NCBI GenBank assembly: GCA_024693925.1
Contig: JAILKH010000040.1
Location: forward strand, 36,099 to 100,098
DNA from: Lachnospiraceae bacterium
GTDB lineage: Bacteria > Bacillota > Clostridia > Lachnospirales > Lachnospiraceae
Length of the DNA: 64,000 nucleotides
Direction of reading: 5' to 3'
A program made the position numbers and the translations under genes. The notes under the pieces are model-generated. The model saw nothing but the letters and a program-made list of their open reading frames with translations. It was not told the origin of the DNA and made no database searches. Positions 60,635 to 64,000 of the stretch are shown in pieces (position 1 is the stretch's first letter; every line of letters begins with the position of its first letter).

Positions 60635-63058
60635 ATGGCAGTACCGTATAATCACAGAGCAGTCGAAAAAAAATGGCAGGAATACTGGGAGAAAAATGAA
60701 ACCTTCAAAACCGATGTGTGGGATTTTAGCAAACCTAAATACTATGCACTGGATATGTTTCCTTATCCCTCGGGTGTAGGACTTCATGCAGGACATCCGG
60801 AAGGATATACAGCAACGGATATTATGTCAAGAATGAAGAGGATGCAGGGGTATAATGTTCTTCATCCCATGGGATATGATTCCTTTGGTCTTCCCGCTGA
60901 GCAGTATGCGGTTAATACGGGAAATCATCCCAACGGATTCACACAGGAAAATATTGAGACTTTTTCAAAACAGCTTAAGGAATTGGGTTTTGATTATGAC
61001 TGGTCTAAAATGGTAGCCACTTCGGATCCTAAATTTTATAAATGGACACAGTGGATATTTAAACAACTGTATCTTGACGGTTATGCTAAATATATAGATA
61101 TGCCCGTAAACTGGTGTGAAGAACTGGGTACGGTTTTATCTAATGATGAGGTTATAGACGGAAAATCGGAAAGAGGCGGTTTTCCGGTTGTTCGTAAGAA
61201 TATGAAACAGTGGGTCATAGATCAGGCTGCTTTTGCGGAAAAACTTCTTGAGGGTCTTGAGGAAATTGACTGGCCCTCATCCACAAAGGAGATCCAGAGG
61301 AACTGGATAGGAAAGTCGGAAGGCGTAGAGGTTGATTTTAATATCGTAGGAGGAGGCAGGTTCTCTATATATACAACCTGTATCGAAACTATCTACGGTA
61401 TTACTTTTATGGTACTTGCTCCCGACGGAGAGATCGTAAAAGAGCTTATGCCCAGGATTGAGAATCAGGAAGAGGTTAAAGCTTATATCAATGAGACTTT
61501 AAAGAAGAATGATATGGACAGGACCGAACTTAATAAGACAAAGTCCGGCTGTGAACTTAAAGGTATAAAGTGTATCAATCCCGTAAACGGTAAAGAAGCC
61601 CGTGTATTTATAGGAGATTTTGTGTTGGCCAGCTACGGAACGGGAGCAGTAATGGCTGTACCGTCCCACGATCAGCGTGATTTTGAATATGCTGTTGCAC
61701 ATGATATTCCCATGCTTCAGGTTATTGAGGGCAGAGATGTTAGTGAATGTGCATTTGAAAAACAGGATTATCTCGGTAAGGGATGCAAGCTCATAAATTC
61801 CGAGGAATTTAACGGATTAACCGTTGAAGAAGCTAAAGAAGCCATTACCGAAAAGCTTGTTAAAATGGGAGTGGCAAGAAAAACCACAAATTATCATTTC
61901 CGTGAATGGATATTTGCCCGTCAGCGTTATTGGGGCGAGCCGGTTCCGGTGGTCCATGGGGAGGACGGTAAGATCCATGTCCTGGAGGATGAGGAACTGC
62001 CGCTTATTCTTCCCGAATTGGAAGATTACAAGGGTAAAAACGGGAAAGCTCCCCTCGAGAATGCCGTGGAATGGAAGAAATATGATCACAACGGAGTAAA
62101 GGGTACAAGGGAGACTTCCACAATGCCGGGCTCTGCAGGTTCAAGCTGGTATTATTTCAGATATATAGATCCGGATAACGATAAGGAATTTGCAGATCCT
62201 AAGCTTCTTAAGCATTGGATGCCCGTAGATCTTTATATAGGTGGACCGGAGCATGCCGTGGGTCATCTTATGTATTCCCGTATCTGGAACAGATATTTAT
62301 ATGATAAGGGGCTTGCGCCGACTAAAGAACCCTTTAAGAAACTGGTACATCAGGGTATGATACTTGGGGAAAACGGAATCAAGATGGGGAAGAGATTTCC
62401 TGAATTTGTGGTCAATCCCAGTGATATTGTGCTTGAGTACGGAGCAGATACCTTGAGATTGTATGAGATGTTTATGGGACCCCTGGAGGTGAGCAAACCC
62501 TGGAGCCAGCAGGGAGTTGAAGGGGCAAGGAGATTCCTTAACCGTGTATGGAATTTCTTTACGGAAGAAGCAAATATAACAGCAGATCCGGTACCTTCAC
62601 TTGAAAAGATTTATCACAAGACGGTGAAAAAGGTTACGGAGGATTTTGAAAAGCTGGCTTTTAATACCGCAATCTCACAGATGATGATATTTGTCAATGC
62701 TTTATATAAGGAAAACAAATGTCCCGCAGAATATGCGGATAGCTTTATTAAAATGTTTTCCTGCATTTGTCCTCATATGGGCGAAGAAATATGGTCATAT
62801 CTTGGACATGATAATACTATTGCTTATGAAAACTGGCCCAAATATGACGAAGTACTGTGTAAGGATGATACGGTTGAGATAGGGATACAGGTCAGCGGAA
62901 AGGTAAGAGGGACCATAGAAATATCCGTAGATGAAGATAAAGACGAAGCCCTGCGAAAAGCCAAAGAAGTGGAGAGCGTTGCCAGGATGATCGAAGGGAA
63001 AACAATTGTTAAGGAAATTTATGTTCCAGGTAAGATAATCAATATAGTTGTGAAATAA
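60635..63058 (+). CDS. leuS: Leucyl-tRNA synthetase
   Basis: An 807-residue class I synthetase. HIGH is HAGH in SGVGLHAGHPEGYTATD; the CP1 editing domain shows GTGAVMAVPSHDQRDFEYA. The KMSKS signature is KMGKR in NGIKMGKRFPEFVVNP, differing from KMSKS at two of five positions. The C-terminal anticodon and leucine-specific domains look complete. It charges tRNA-Leu with proofreading. Own promoter and terminator. Confidence 0.94.
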   Translation: MAVPYNHRAVEKKWQEYWEKNETFKTDVWDFSKPKYYALDMFPYPSGVGLHAGHPEGYTATDIMSRMKRMQGYNVLHPMGYDSFGLPAEQYAVNTGNHPNGFTQENIETFSKQLKELGFDYDWSKMVATSDPKFYKWTQWIFKQLYLDGYAKYIDMPVNWCEELGTVLSNDEVIDGKSERGGFPVVRKNMKQWVIDQAAFAEKLLEGLEEIDWPSSTKEIQRNWIGKSEGVEVDFNIVGGGRFSIYTTCIETIYGITFMVLAPDGEIVKELMPRIENQEEVKAYINETLKKNDMDRTELNKTKSGCELKGIKCINPVNGKEARVFIGDFVLASYGTGAVMAVPSHDQRDFEYAVAHDIPMLQVIEGRDVSECAFEKQDYLGKGCKLINSEEFNGLTVEEAKEAITEKLVKMGVARKTTNYHFREWIFARQRYWGEPVPVVHGEDGKIHVLEDEELPLILPELEDYKGKNGKAPLENAVEWKKYDHNGVKGTRETSTMPGSAGSSWYYFRYIDPDNDKEFADPKLLKHWMPVDLYIGGPEHAVGHLMYSRIWNRYLYDKGLAPTKEPFKKLVHQGMILGENGIKMGKRFPEFVVNPSDIVLEYGADTLRLYEMFMGPLEVSKPWSQQGVEGARRFLNRVWNFFTEEANITADPVPSLEKIYHKTVKKVTEDFEKLAFNTAISQMMIFVNALYKENKCPAEYADSFIKMFSCICPHMGEEIWSYLGHDNTIAYENWPKYDEVLCKDDTVEIGIQVSGKVRGTIEISVDEDKDEALRKAKEVESVARMIEGKTIVKEIYVPGKIINIVVK

Positions 63059-63065
63059 TATACAG

Positions 63066-63098
63066 AAGAATCCGGAGTTAAAGCTCCGGATTCTTTTT
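63066..63098 (+). terminator. Terminator of leuS
   Basis: Stem GAATCCGGAG/CTCCGGATTC (63068-63077, 63084-63093), extendable by two A-T pairs, then five T. Confidence 0.9.
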
Positions 63099-63134
63099 GA
63101 AATAACCGGTAAGCCACAATATGTATATATATAC

Positions 63135-63163
63135 TTGTTTTTTTTACTAGATGTAGTTATAAT
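63135..63163 (+). promoter_or_regulatory. Promoter of the sortase gene
   Basis: TTGTTT (63135-63140) and perfect TATAAT (63158-63163) with 17-nt spacing, about 60 nt before the ATG. Confidence 0.6.
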
Positions 63164-63224
63164 AGGCGTGTATGTAAAGTAGGGGAAAATGTCTATAAAT
63201 AACAAAACAGACAGGTAATGATTA

Positions 63225-64000
63225 ATGGGGAAAAGAAAACGTAATAATAAGGGTGTCAGAAGTACGATAAGGCTTATATGTGGTTTAATGGCAGTTATAA
63301 GTCTGTCTTATTTTGCGTATTATGTGTATATGTCCGAAGATTCTACAGATAAATCCCGGGAACTTTCGGGGCTTAAAGATAAGGAACCGGTTTTTTCAGC
63401 CAAACAGCAGATCCATCTTACACCGGAGGAAAAGGCTCCGGATATGCTTGAGAAATTTCAGACCTTATATCTTAAGAATAAAAGCATAGTCGGCTGGATA
63501 AATATAGAAGGGACGGTAATAGACTATCCGGTAATGCAATCGGAGAATCCCGATTATTATCTGGATCATAATTTTGAACAGGAAAAGGATAATAACGGTT
63601 CTGTCTTTATGGATCCGGCCTGCAGTATATGGCCAAGAAGTCAAAATCTTATTATATACGGGCATAATATGAAATCGGGCAAAATGTTCGGGACTCTTGA
63701 TAGTTATAAGAACAAGAATTTCTTTAAGGAGCATCCGGTCATTAAATTTGATACTTTGTATGAAAGCGGTGAATATAAAGTCATGTATGTTTTTAATGAG
63801 GTGGTGCATGAAGAAACGGAAGTGACTTTTAAGTATTATCAGTTTGTGGATGCTGATTCATCCATGGAATTTCGTTCCAATATGAAGGAAATGGCTAAGA
63901 TGTCATTATATGAAACCGGTGTTGAAGCCTATTACGGGGATCGGCTTATTACACTTTCCACCTGTGATTATTCGGAGGGAGCACAGAGGTTTGTTGTTGT
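63225..64000 (+). CDS. Class B sortase, 3' end outside window
   Basis: The frame opens at ATG 63225 and is still open at the right edge after 258 codons. A short basic N terminus (KRKRNNKG) and one membrane segment (about 19-36) anchor it as a type II membrane protein. The catalytic set of sortase B is visible: H147 in IYGHNMKSG, C247 in LSTCDYS and R255. The HNMKSGKMFG context is class B-like. It joins surface proteins with a C-terminal sorting signal to the wall or to other proteins. No sorting-signal substrate is seen in the window. The last residues are missing. Confidence 0.85.
   Translation, partial: MGKRKRNNKGVRSTIRLICGLMAVISLSYFAYYVYMSEDSTDKSRELSGLKDKEPVFSAKQQIHLTPEEKAPDMLEKFQTLYLKNKSIVGWINIEGTVIDYPVMQSENPDYYLDHNFEQEKDNNGSVFMDPACSIWPRSQNLIIYGHNMKSGKMFGTLDSYKNKNFFKEHPVIKFDTLYESGEYKVMYVFNEVVHEETEVTFKYYQFVDADSSMEFRSNMKEMAKMSLYETGVEAYYGDRLITLSTCDYSEGAQRFVV

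Noticed and set aside
1..64000. CRISPR arrays, insertion sequences, prophage or conjugative elements
   Set aside because: No regularly spaced repeats, transposases, integrases or phage structural genes were found; all regions are ordinary chromosomal genes.

Overview
The window is an AT-rich stretch of a low-GC Firmicutes chromosome, most likely from the Lachnospiraceae (Clostridia). This rests on the paralogue types: an FtsA-like actin ATPase, the UPF0237/UPF0210 pair, an ATP-type PEP carboxykinase, an M18 aminopeptidase, a dlt cluster ordered A-C-B-D, a class B sortase, purine-rich Shine-Dalgarno sites, and sigma-A promoters with 17-nt spacers. No rRNA, tRNA, CRISPR array, insertion sequence or prophage was seen. 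This looks like core chromosome, densely packed and mostly on the + strand.

Layout. 1-5.1 kb: end of dephospho-CoA kinase, an FtsA-like protein, a YycJ/WalJ metallo-hydrolase, and the ACT (UPF0237) plus UPF0210 pair. 5.2-7.8 kb: a secreted surface transglutaminase-like protein. 7.8-10.9 kb: methylenetetrahydrofolate reductase (minus strand), divergent from a MoxR ATPase/VWA pair; the two promoters overlap. 10.9-16.9 kb: a signalling cluster of a REC-HD-GYP protein and two membrane hybrid histidine kinases, the second with an HPt domain. 17.0-20.6 kb: a nucleoside salvage operon (purine nucleoside phosphorylase, BMP-type lipoprotein, cytidine deaminase, MTA/SAH-type deaminase), continuing into a membrane-anchored MutS-like ATPase, RNase H and a 56-residue membrane protein. 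23.1-30.7 kb: threonine synthase, a CheX-like/CheY pair, citrate synthase, aminopeptidase P and PEP carboxykinase. 30.9-40.2 kb: tyrS, dltACBD, trpS, a radical-SAM aminomutase whose substrate-site residues point to glutamate 2,3-aminomutase, a structured small RNA with its own promoter and terminator (probably 6S RNA), and a YihY-type membrane protein.

40.3-49.9 kb is a formate dehydrogenase/molybdenum island. It holds a fused NuoF-C-terminal/GltD-like electron-transfer subunit, a cysteine-type formate dehydrogenase, modC, a 250-nt structured leader, modA, modB, a MoeA-like protein and a MobB-MobA fusion. Transport, cofactor maturation and the user enzyme are therefore adjacent. 50.0-63.1 kb: pheST, an M18 aminopeptidase, queA, a PilZ protein, an independent-type phosphoglycerate mutase homologue that has lost its catalytic serine and two other metal-2 ligands, an EF-G paralogue with altered G3/G4 motifs, and leuS. 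The window ends inside a class B sortase gene.

The most unusual items are the phosphoglycerate mutase homologue with N12/A62/T444, the EF-G-like protein, the modA leader, the small RNA feeding directly into the YihY-family gene, and the aminomutase specificity. No wholly new multi-gene system could be demonstrated from sequence alone.
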